Of a stretch of 13,175 nt of DNA, positions 7,055 to 13,175 are shown piece after piece. Position 1 is the first letter of the stretch. Each line of letters starts with the position of its first letter. The DNA comes from JBKHBT01 sp046542255 (GTDB lineage Bacteria; UBP14; UBA6098; JBKHBT01). The notes below the pieces were generated by a model. That model was given only the letters and a program-made list of their open reading frames with translations. It was not told where the DNA came from and searched no databases. The position numbers were made by a program, and so were the translations under genes. The stretch spans positions 1-13,175 of the forward strand of contig JBKHBT010000097.1 in NCBI GenBank assembly GCA_046542255.1. Direction: 5' to 3'.

Positions 7055-7092
7055 ATTGGCTCTATTATGCAAATTCCCAATTTGCAGCCAAT
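7055..7092. promoter_or_regulatory. Operator-like palindrome 2 with outer ATTGGC/GCCAAT arms
   Basis: TGCAAATT (7068-7075), CCC, AATTTGCA (7079-7086) is a perfect 8-bp inverted repeat. Outside it lie ATTGGC (7055-7060) and GCCAAT (7087-7092), also inverted to each other, separated from the inner arms by seven bases on one side and none on the other. Its centre is 34 bp, about three helical turns, from palindrome 1 and about 160 bp upstream of the predicted start. It could also fold as an RNA hairpin, but no long T run follows. Confidence 0.5.
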
Positions 7093-7313
7093 CCGATGTA
7101 TCATTTCCGTAATCATGAATATATAATGATGTGTAATATTTATAAAATTCTTTTCCATAATTTAGGACTTTTTCTATATGCGTATATATCCAAAACTTTC
7201 AGAAGAGAGATTTGTCAAAGAAAATTATCGCAAAATGCAAAATGCATGATTAATATATTATATCGTTTTGATTTTGAATTAAAACCTAAGATAAGAATAG
7301 ATTTACACAAGAA

Positions 7314-9098
7314 TCAGAGATTGTTCTGGAGAAACTCCAGAAGTTTATATGGATCTTTTAGATATTTGAATAGAGCCATCTTTTTTTTGTCCAATGTTCT
7401 TAGCTGTTTATCGTATTTGGCAATAGCGTCATCATTCAATTGCCCGGATTCAAAGCGGCTTTTTATGTCATTTTGCTTTTTTTGGATATCATGGATTTGA
7501 TTTTGCAAGAGAGATTTTGTGAAGTTTATATCTATCTTTTCATCATCGGCATTGAATATGCATTTTCCGATAAAACTCTTATCATTCTTATCTGCAAGGA
7601 TTCCCGAGATATCCGACAGGGTAACCTTACCTATGTCATAATATATGTCTCGGATTTCCTCGAAAATTCCCCGATAGAAGACAAATGGATTGATTTTTCC
7701 GATAAACTCGATTAATCGATTATTGCAAAGGATATATGAAATCATAAGCAGTTCGGATTCTTTGGCACGATCTTTCTTGATTGGTTGCTTTGCATCTTGG
7801 TTTCTATTTCGATTTGTGCTTCTCTTCTGATTCTCAAATGACCTATCATGGAATACTCTTTCTACCTCATCGCGAGGATGTCTTAAGATATCGGCAAGAT
7901 TTGCAATATACATACTTTTATTCAATGAATCATCGACAGCATTGATAAATGGCTTGAAAAAGCCAAGCGCTTTCATTTTCTCTGGAACCGATTTCGGGAT
8001 ATCCTGCTGAAGTCCAATTTTTGTAATATACTCGAAAAAGTCCAGATGGCTACTCATGTATTTAACAAGGACTTCCGGCGAACTGCTTCTGGCAAAGCTA
8101 TCCGGGTCTTCATTATCGGGAAGCTCCAGGACTCTTGTCTCTATGCCGGCTCGAAGGAGAATCGGTATTGCTTTTAGCGTAGCTGCTTTTCCGGCACTAT
8201 CGCCATCGTAGAAAATAACGGCTCGATTGGTCAATCGCTTAATCTGAAATGCCTGTTTTTGCGTGAGTGCTGTTCCACAGCCGGCGATAACATTGCGGTA
8301 ACCGCGTTCCCAGAGAGAAATAGCATCGAAATAGCCTTCTGTAATATATGCAATCTCATTTTTACGGATATCTTTTCTCGCATAGCTGAAACCAAAAAGT
8401 GTGCTGCTTTTTTTATAAAGTGGATGCTCGGGGCTATTGACATATTTAGGGCCTTCATCGCCGAGATTGCGCATACCAAATCCAATCACACGGCCGCTTC
8501 TATTATGTATCGGAATTGTGATGCCATTTATATAGAAATCGATTGGCTTGCCAATGCTCGATGTTTTGATTAGCCCCGTTTTATGAAGGTCATTATCTTT
8601 TATTCCCTTTTTTCGTGCATACTTATAAAAGCTATCCCATTCTTTTGGTGCAAATCCAAGGCCGAATTCTATTGCAAGCTTTTCGGAAATACCGCGATTT
8701 TTTAGGTACTCCAACGCAGCTTTTCCTTCTGGTGATTTCAGATTGCTGGTATAGAATTTTTGTGCCACATTGAAAGCCTCACTCAGACCCTTTTCCGATG
8801 GCCTCTGTTTGCGAATCTCGATTCCGGCGTGATTTGCCAGCCTTTCGACAGCTTCATTGAATGATAAACCTTCTGCCTCCTGTACGAAAGTAAAAAGATC
8901 GCCGCCACGGCCGCAGCCAAAGCAATGATAAAGCCCTCTACCTTCATCGACGCTAAATGATGGTGTCTTTTCAGAATGGAATGGGCAAAGGCCAACATGC
9001 CGGCCGCCGCGAAGCTTCAAGGTCGTGAATTGGCTTACTATATCGACTATCGAAACCTGCTCACGGATTTGTTCTAATGTCTGCTGTGAAAATGCCAT
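7314..9098 (-). CDS. dnaG: DNA primase DnaG
   Basis: This 594-residue protein makes the RNA primers for DNA replication at the fork with DnaB. The N-terminal CHC2 zinc finger is intact: Cys38-x2-His41 in LCPFHSEKTPSFSV, then Cys59-x2-Cys62 in YHCFGCGRGGD. The catalytic core includes YVNSPEHPLY, the TOPRIM motif EGYFDAI (Glu254, Asp258), the AGCGTALT strand and YDGDSAGKAA (Asp298, Asp300), the metal-binding acidic set. A basic Asn/Arg/Lys linker (about 420-445) leads to a helical C-terminal domain, presumed to bind DnaB and poorly conserved as usual. The length is normal. The frame extends to a GTG at 9128, but that codon lies inside the upstream terminator hairpin, so I chose the ATG at 9098 (MAFSQQTLEQIREQVSIVDI). 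Neither start has a clear ribosome-binding site. The ORF follows the 1012-residue gene by 76 bp. Confidence 0.96.
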   Translation of the reverse strand: MAFSQQTLEQIREQVSIVDIVSQFTTLKLRGGRHVGLCPFHSEKTPSFSVDEGRGLYHCFGCGRGGDLFTFVQEAEGLSFNEAVERLANHAGIEIRKQRPSEKGLSEAFNVAQKFYTSNLKSPEGKAALEYLKNRGISEKLAIEFGLGFAPKEWDSFYKYARKKGIKDNDLHKTGLIKTSSIGKPIDFYINGITIPIHNRSGRVIGFGMRNLGDEGPKYVNSPEHPLYKKSSTLFGFSYARKDIRKNEIAYITEGYFDAISLWERGYRNVIAGCGTALTQKQAFQIKRLTNRAVIFYDGDSAGKAATLKAIPILLRAGIETRVLELPDNEDPDSFARSSSPEVLVKYMSSHLDFFEYITKIGLQQDIPKSVPEKMKALGFFKPFINAVDDSLNKSMYIANLADILRHPRDEVERVFHDRSFENQKRSTNRNRNQDAKQPIKKDRAKESELLMISYILCNNRLIEFIGKINPFVFYRGIFEEIRDIYYDIGKVTLSDISGILADKNDKSFIGKCIFNADDEKIDINFTKSLLQNQIHDIQKKQNDIKSRFESGQLNDDAIAKYDKQLRTLDKKKMALFKYLKDPYKLLEFLQNNL

Positions 9099-9110
9099 AG
9101 TGTTTACAAT

Positions 9111-9151
9111 ATAAAAGGGAGCACTCACTTTTCAAAGTGGAATATGCTCCC
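9111..9151 (-). terminator. Long hairpin terminator between the 1012-residue gene and dnaG
   Basis: On the minus strand, GGGAGCA (9151-9145) pairs with TGCTCCC (9123-9117). An inner CACTTT (9139-9134) pairs with AAAGTG (9131-9126), and TTTTAT follows. It starts 23 bases after the stop at 9175 and ends only about a dozen bases before the dnaG ATG. The stem is strong but the T tract is short, so partial readthrough into dnaG is plausible. Confidence 0.8.
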
Positions 9152-9174
9152 TCAAGAATCATTCTTAAATAAGC

Positions 9175-12100
9175 CTATTTAACATAAAGTGCTCTTTTAA
9201 TAAATACATCGCTACCCGAAATGGCTTTTACTATATATATACCGGAGCCATAAGATTCTGCCGACCAGCTCGATGTGCCTTTCGGCAATATCTCGATTAG
9301 ATTTCCTGAAAGGTCATAGATAAAGATATTAGCATTCGCTGGAGCATCGATTCGGCATTCGCCATTAAAAGGATTTGGATAGATACTCAGGCCAAGAGCT
9401 TCTGGAGTAGAAATATCCTCTTCTATATCATCGACCGAAGTAATATATACATGTGTTGTGTCTGCGGTATGTGTTTCCGTCAGAGTAATATCGAAGGTAT
9501 CGGGAACAACTACAAATTCAAATCCGGGTATTTCGCTCATCCATGCAGCGACAGTGTAATCACCCGGGCCATCGACTTCTATAGTGGCATAGCCGCCCAT
9601 ACCGGTCATAGCCGTCTCATCATCTATGCCCATAGAAGTTCCGAATTGTGGATTATCGCTACTATCGGTTGCCCAAATCGTAATCGAATATGTAGCGGGC
9701 GGAGTTCCTTCGCCAACGATAAATTCTATTGTATCTGCTGGATTTAGTGAGCCGAGGAATGATGAAGCATTCTCGGGCGAAACCCAATGATCTTCAGGAA
9801 CAATCGGTGTCAGGTTCAGATAGGCAGATGATGTGAAAATCTCTGTGTGCACACCGAGATCGGTTTCGAATTCGCCATCATCGCCGGTTAATGTATTTTC
9901 CCATTCTACAATAAGGCCGCTATATGGCTCGCCTTCTGGCGTGTTTGAAAGAATTGTCAATGAGAACTCTTCTGCTTCGGATGTATCTGTTAGATTGAAA
10001 ACTATCGTATCTATTGGCATCGTCTCTGTTAGAGAAACAGTATCGATTTCTGGTATTGTGATGAATCCGAGTTTCCATATTGTAACTTCATAGTCGCCGG
10101 GGAAATCATAGATTAAATCTGTGTAGCCTGTTGAATCCGCGAAGGATCTATTCCATGAATCAGCACCCAGGCTTCTATGTTGTATCATATAATCGAAGAC
10201 GATCTCGCTGGAATCATCGATAGCGCTAACGTTGATGCGATAGCTTCCAGCTTCACCTTCGTAAACAGTAAATATAACCGTATCGACTTCGCTTAACGAA
10301 GTTATAAGTGCGTTTTCTTCTTCAGGGATCGTATAGAAACCACTTTCGGGCAGGCTTGTGAATGTATAATTGTCCATATCTTCGATTATTATATCGATGA
10401 TACCAGTATCGCCAGTCGAAAGTGTATCGGTTTCATCTGATAATGACCTTGTCCAGAAGAAATCCAGCTCTGGGTAAGGCTCGCCATATTCATCTTCTGA
10501 AATGACTGTAACATACATATCGCTCTCGCTGGTATCGGGCGATTCTTCCATAACAAATTCAACAGAATCGACCGGGCTAAGAGAATCCAGTGTAACACTT
10601 ATTAGTTCTGGAACTGGTTCATAGCCGAGTTTGGAAGCTGAGAATTCATATGTTCCCGGGTGTAGGAATTCGATTGTTTGATATTCGGATAAGGAAAAGC
10701 TGCTTTCCCAGGTCGTATCGCCTTCATTTCGGTATAGTACTGTGAAAGTAGAGAAGTGTTCGCCAAGAGTATCCACTGTGCTAACAGTAACCCAGTAGTC
10801 ATGAGCGGTGCCCTCATAAACCTCGAAAATCACTGTATCAGCAGGATTCAAAGGCGTCAATGTAAAAGACTCCTCATCTGGAATGGTATAGAAACCAGGC
10901 TCTGGGTCTGGAGTTAGTGTAATCGATGCAAAAAGATCGAAGTCCAGAACGGCAATGCCCTCATCATCGGTTACAATAGTCTCGACAGTAGAATCAAGAG
11001 CACTGATCCAATCAACAGCGAGTCCGGGATAGGGAACACCTTCAGCGCCGACAGAAATAATTGTCAGTTCGATAGAAGATGTTTCGGAAGTATCTGCGAA
11101 ATTCAAAACCACAGAATCGGTTGGCTCAGAAGTCGTTAGCTCGACAGTAGTGATTTCTGGGACTGGTTCTCTTCCATCATACCAACCAGAAACTTCGTAT
11201 GTACCTGGCCCGGGGGGTGTGATTTCGGCTGTGCCCATCATGCCAGATGCTACCGATGTCCAGCTAGTTTCTGATTCTTCACGCCATTTGGCTGTAAATT
11301 CCATTACTGGAGTCAATCCCTCTGTCGCTCGGACAGTTATCATATAATCATCGGTTTCGGATGTATCGATAAATTCAAAAACAGCAGTAACTGGCAACAT
11401 GCTGGCAGTAACAATCTGTTCTTCCGGCTCTGCACGGTGGCCGGGCTTTTCTGCGCGTACAATATATTCACCAGAATCGGAAACCTCGATCATTGCAGAG
11501 CCGGTTTCCATTGCATCTACTGAATACCATGTTGTATCACCATACATTTTTCTGTAATTTGCGGAGAAAGAAGTTGGAGTACCATCGACTGTTCCATTTA
11601 CCATAATCATATAAACCATCGGGCCGCCGCCAACGAATCTAAAATCTAGGCCACCTGCAAATTCGCCTTCTTCGACCGTAACTTCGTGCATCTCGGGTAT
11701 TGCTGTATATGGCGGCATTGCCATTGGTGTTATAGTAACGAGGCCAGCGGTAACATCGACAACATATTTGCCATCGGCATCGGTAGTAGCTAACATTGGC
11801 ATTGGTGAATCTTCTGATACTATGGTTAGGTTTATATCTGGAGCCGGGCTACCGTCATCATAGATAATCATGCCAGCGACAGTCGCTTCACCAGAGCCGC
11901 CACCGGTTATTGTAAAATCATATCCAGTCAGAACATCCGATTCTGTTTCTACGGTTATGGAATAATCACGCGGATCTCCGGTTGCTGTGCTTGGGCGAAG
12001 TGTATAGCTTCCTGTACCGACACCTGTGAAAGAGAATGTGCCATCCATTCCAGAAACTGTCAAACTGGCCGGCCCGCTATCAGGGACAAGCTCCAGTTCG

Positions 12101-12213
12101 ACATCACTCATCGGAAGCGGAAATGGCATACCTCCATTATAGCAGGTTCCAGAAATTTCTGCACCAAAAATGGATGCAGCTATTAGTAACAAGATGGCTA
12201 TTAGTTTTTTCAT
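9175..12213 (-). CDS. Large secreted protein of about ten Ig/CnaB-like domains with a Por/T9SS-type sorting tail
   Basis: The protein has 1012 residues. A signal peptide (1-18, ending IFGA) is preceded by AGGGAGA five bases from the ATG. Residues 19-100 and 108-195 resemble carboxypeptidase-regulatory/CnaB-like beta domains. Then come two alternating beta domain types. Type A starts near 201, 290, 473, 657 and 842 (Y-x-I/V-x-V then W-x-x-S and G-x-Y-x-V). Type B starts near 381, 567 and 750 (x-L-T-I-I-S ... E-G-x-P-Y-x-G-L). Acidic D-T-S-E linkers often join the domains. The end, 941-1012, is a sorting tail: IYPNPFNGECRI, IFIYDLSGNLIE, GIYIVKA, FIKRALYVK. In Bacteroidota and relatives this tail targets proteins through type IX secretion to the cell surface. 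No enzyme domain is visible, so a stalk or adhesin role is inferred. It is divergent from the 12440 gene, which has a similar tail. Confidence 0.9.
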   Translation of the reverse strand: MKKLIAILLLIAASIFGAEISGTCYNGGMPFPLPMSDVELELVPDSGPASLTVSGMDGTFSFTGVGTGSYTLRPSTATGDPRDYSITVETESDVLTGYDFTITGGGSGEATVAGMIIYDDGSPAPDINLTIVSEDSPMPMLATTDADGKYVVDVTAGLVTITPMAMPPYTAIPEMHEVTVEEGEFAGGLDFRFVGGGPMVYMIMVNGTVDGTPTSFSANYRKMYGDTTWYSVDAMETGSAMIEVSDSGEYIVRAEKPGHRAEPEEQIVTASMLPVTAVFEFIDTSETDDYMITVRATEGLTPVMEFTAKWREESETSWTSVASGMMGTAEITPPGPGTYEVSGWYDGREPVPEITTVELTTSEPTDSVVLNFADTSETSSIELTIISVGAEGVPYPGLAVDWISALDSTVETIVTDDEGIAVLDFDLFASITLTPDPEPGFYTIPDEESFTLTPLNPADTVIFEVYEGTAHDYWVTVSTVDTLGEHFSTFTVLYRNEGDTTWESSFSLSEYQTIEFLHPGTYEFSASKLGYEPVPELISVTLDSLSPVDSVEFVMEESPDTSESDMYVTVISEDEYGEPYPELDFFWTRSLSDETDTLSTGDTGIIDIIIEDMDNYTFTSLPESGFYTIPEEENALITSLSEVDTVIFTVYEGEAGSYRINVSAIDDSSEIVFDYMIQHRSLGADSWNRSFADSTGYTDLIYDFPGDYEVTIWKLGFITIPEIDTVSLTETMPIDTIVFNLTDTSEAEEFSLTILSNTPEGEPYSGLIVEWENTLTGDDGEFETDLGVHTEIFTSSAYLNLTPIVPEDHWVSPENASSFLGSLNPADTIEFIVGEGTPPATYSITIWATDSSDNPQFGTSMGIDDETAMTGMGGYATIEVDGPGDYTVAAWMSEIPGFEFVVVPDTFDITLTETHTADTTHVYITSVDDIEEDISTPEALGLSIYPNPFNGECRIDAPANANIFIYDLSGNLIEILPKGTSSWSAESYGSGIYIVKAISGSDVFIKRALYVK

Positions 12214-12377
12214 CGTATCTCCCTCTTTAAGAATTTGACAAAATTCGCACTTAAATTATTCATATTAAAATAATAAATATCGCCACTTATCGCAATGTCT
12301 GATTCAAGTAAAATGTATATTTCGATTTATTTATTGGGATTTATAATTTCTAAAATTAATTGATGTATGAAAAATAC

Positions 12378-12406
12378 TTGACAAAAGCGAAGACTGTAAA
12401 TATAAT
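12378..12406 (+). promoter_or_regulatory. Perfect-consensus sigma-70 promoter of the small sorting-tail protein
   Basis: TTGACA (12378-12383) and TATAAT (12401-12406) are both exact consensus and stand 17 bp apart, the optimum. The predicted start near 12413 gives a leader of about 27 bases, which includes AAGGAG. It should be strong unless repressed. Confidence 0.88.
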
Positions 12407-12439
12407 GGATATATACAGCATTAAATCAAGGAGACAAAA

Positions 12440-13105
12440 ATGAGAGCTCTTAGGATTATCGCAGCTTTGGCTTTGGTTTTATCTATTTTTGCAATGGAGA
12501 TTGAGATTGTCCAGGTAACAGAGGGCCCGCCGGCATGTTATGAAATTCGAGTTATCAATGATTCTGGAGATATGGCAACTCCGATCACGGATTTCCATTT
12601 TAGTGTCGATATGCCGGGTTCGATAACGCCCGAAGTTATGCTTCCCGAAGGTTGGGAGCTTCGATATGCTTTGCCCAACAGCTTTCTCGAAGCCGATGCA
12701 ACCGATGGCCATGAAATCGGGCCGGGAGAAACCGGCTCCTTTATAGTATGCATCGACGGACCTGTAGAAGATTTGGGTTATACTCTTTATTTTACCGGGC
12801 CAGATGGAGTTATTCCCGATTCCGAAAGAAGCGGGCCACTTGGGCCATTATCAATCGATGAGAAAAACATCGATGAAGAAGAAATACTCTATATCTCACC
12901 TAATCCATTCGATAATGCCTGCAATATCCATATCGATGATAGATGGAATGTCAAAATTCTGGATATCCAAGGTAAATGCATCGAAGATCTTGGCAAAGGT
13001 TCTGTTAGATGGACTCCTTCTGCAGAAGTCATGGAAGGAGTATATTTCATCGAAGCCACTTATGGCGAGAGAGTTATTGTAAAAAGGGTTGCTTTTTTTA
13101 GATAA
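12440..13105 (+). CDS. Small secreted protein with beta domain and Por/T9SS-type sorting tail
   Basis: The protein has 221 residues and AAGGAG before the ATG. Its signal peptide (1 to about 18, ALALVLSIFA) is followed by a single beta-sandwich-like domain (about 20-138) with VTEGPPACYEIRVIND and IGPGETGSFIVCIDGP; Cys33 and Cys104 could pair. A short acidic linker (DEKNIDEEE) leads to the tail at 149-221: YISPNPFDNACNIHI, VKILDIQGKCIEDL, GVYFIEA, VIVKRVAFFR. The tail has the three conserved blocks of type IX-style C-terminal domains, with SPNPF in place of YPNPF. The protein would be exported and attached to, or released from, the surface. It has no recognisable catalytic motif. A perfect sigma-70 promoter suggests an abundant product. 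It is divergent from the large sorting-tail protein, with a 226-bp gap between them. Confidence 0.88.
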   Translation: MRALRIIAALALVLSIFAMEIEIVQVTEGPPACYEIRVINDSGDMATPITDFHFSVDMPGSITPEVMLPEGWELRYALPNSFLEADATDGHEIGPGETGSFIVCIDGPVEDLGYTLYFTGPDGVIPDSERSGPLGPLSIDEKNIDEEEILYISPNPFDNACNIHIDDRWNVKILDIQGKCIEDLGKGSVRWTPSAEVMEGVYFIEATYGERVIVKRVAFFR

Positions 13106-13119
13106 AGCCGAGGTTTTTT
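13091..13119 (+). terminator. Possible weak terminator at the end of the small sorting-tail gene
   Basis: GCTTT (13091-13095) can pair with AAAGC (13104-13108) across the stop codon, and T6 follows at 13114-13119. The 5-bp stem and the gap before the T run make this marginal. Confidence 0.3.
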
Positions 13120-13174
13120 ATTGATTATACTCGTTGAGAAGTGGAGCTTCCCAACGCCTAATTTCCTCTTTTAA
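13118..13174 (-). CDS. C-terminal fragment of a convergent gene entering from the right edge
   Basis: From base 13174 the minus strand reads LKEEIRRWEAPLLNEYNQ and then a TAA at 13120-13118. The amphipathic sequence ending in L-N-E-Y-N is typical of a protein C-terminus, and its stop lies only 12 bases past the stop of the plus-strand gene. With only 18 residues visible, no family can be assigned and the frame itself is unproven. Confidence 0.4.
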   Translation of the reverse strand, partial: LKEEIRRWEAPLLNEYNQ

Positions 13175-13175
13175 A

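Larger units (their letters stand above)
6985..7106. repeat. Eleven-base inverted repeat flanking the central palindromes
   Basis: AAATGATACAT (6985-6995) recurs perfectly inverted as ATGTATCATTT (7096-7106), with 100 bases between. The pair brackets the two operator-like palindromes and is almost centred on the inner one (centres 7045.5 and 7043). Confidence 0.6.
6945..7313. other. Long regulatory intergenic region between dnaG and the major-type pilin
   Basis: About 370 bp upstream of the promoter hold no convincing gene. The short frames present have no start signal and odd composition. The region contains a nested set of palindromes (listed separately), a tandem ATATATCGG repeat near 7010-7028 and a further IR, ATGCA-AAA-TGCAT (7235-7247). 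I see no strong terminator for dnaG after its stop at 7314. Confidence 0.6.

Noticed and set aside
6884..7072. Extension of the major pilin frame by 63 codons upstream
   Set aside because: It crosses the predicted promoter and ribosome-binding site, and the prepilin leader must start with MKNKKG at the N-terminus.
6973..7500. Small open frames on both strands in the dnaG-pilin gap (61 and 156 codons)
   Set aside because: Their sequences are rich in Ile, Cys, His and Phe, as expected of translated AT-rich non-coding DNA; they lack ribosome-binding sites, and the longer one runs into dnaG in antisense.
9099..9128. GTG start for DnaG at 9128
   Set aside because: The codon is inside the terminator hairpin stem of the upstream gene, has no ribosome-binding site, and adds residues not typical of primase N-termini.
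1..13175. Search for a defence island, CRISPR array, transposon or tRNA
   Set aside because: No spaced direct repeats, transposase, integrase, toxin-antitoxin pair or cloverleaf was seen; gene content is housekeeping plus surface proteins.

Overview
The window is AT-rich bacterial DNA carrying ordinary chromosomal genes. DnaG primase and two type IV pilins sit beside secreted surface proteins with long beta-rich domain chains. Two of these proteins end in a YPNPF/SPNPF sorting tail of the Por/type IX secretion kind. Together with an outer-membrane-type lipoprotein, this points to a diderm of the FCB superphylum or a neighbouring candidate phylum (Cloacimonadota, WOR-3 or Zixibacteria-like). 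The placement is an inference from protein style, not a phylogeny. I see no mobile element, CRISPR array, tRNA or rRNA.

Layout. From 1 to 1419, on the minus strand, lies a multi-pass GT-C-type glycosyltransferase-like membrane protein whose C-terminus is cut by the window edge. Divergent from it, 1527-3062 (+) encodes a lipoprotein with two Ig-like domains and a seven-blade LVIVD propeller, and 3222-5582 (+) encodes a 786-residue secreted protein with a helical domain and PKD-like domains. A bidirectional terminator (5637-5689) separates these from a minus-strand series that reads right to left: a 1012-residue multidomain protein with a sorting tail (12213-9175), dnaG (9098-7314), a major-type pilin (6883-6470) and a second pilin (6169-5759). 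Divergent from the 1012-residue gene, 12440-13105 (+) is a small secreted protein with the same kind of tail, driven by a textbook sigma-70 promoter. At the right edge is a scrap of a convergent minus-strand gene.

How it fits together. Most of the window concerns the cell surface: glycan transfer, a lipoprotein, exported adhesin- or matrix-like proteins and pili. The most notable regulatory signal is that both pilin genes have a near-perfect sigma-54 (-24/-12) promoter in the correct orientation, with GG and GC exactly 10 bases apart. The 430-bp region before the first pilin also carries a nested set of palindromes about 110-170 bp upstream of the predicted start, where an activator of the PilR/NtrC class would bind. 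dnaG lies just behind a strong hairpin terminator of the upstream surface-protein gene, so its expression may depend on readthrough. I found no clear new defence or mobile system; the regulatory architecture and the regular A-B domain repeat of the large protein are the most original observations.
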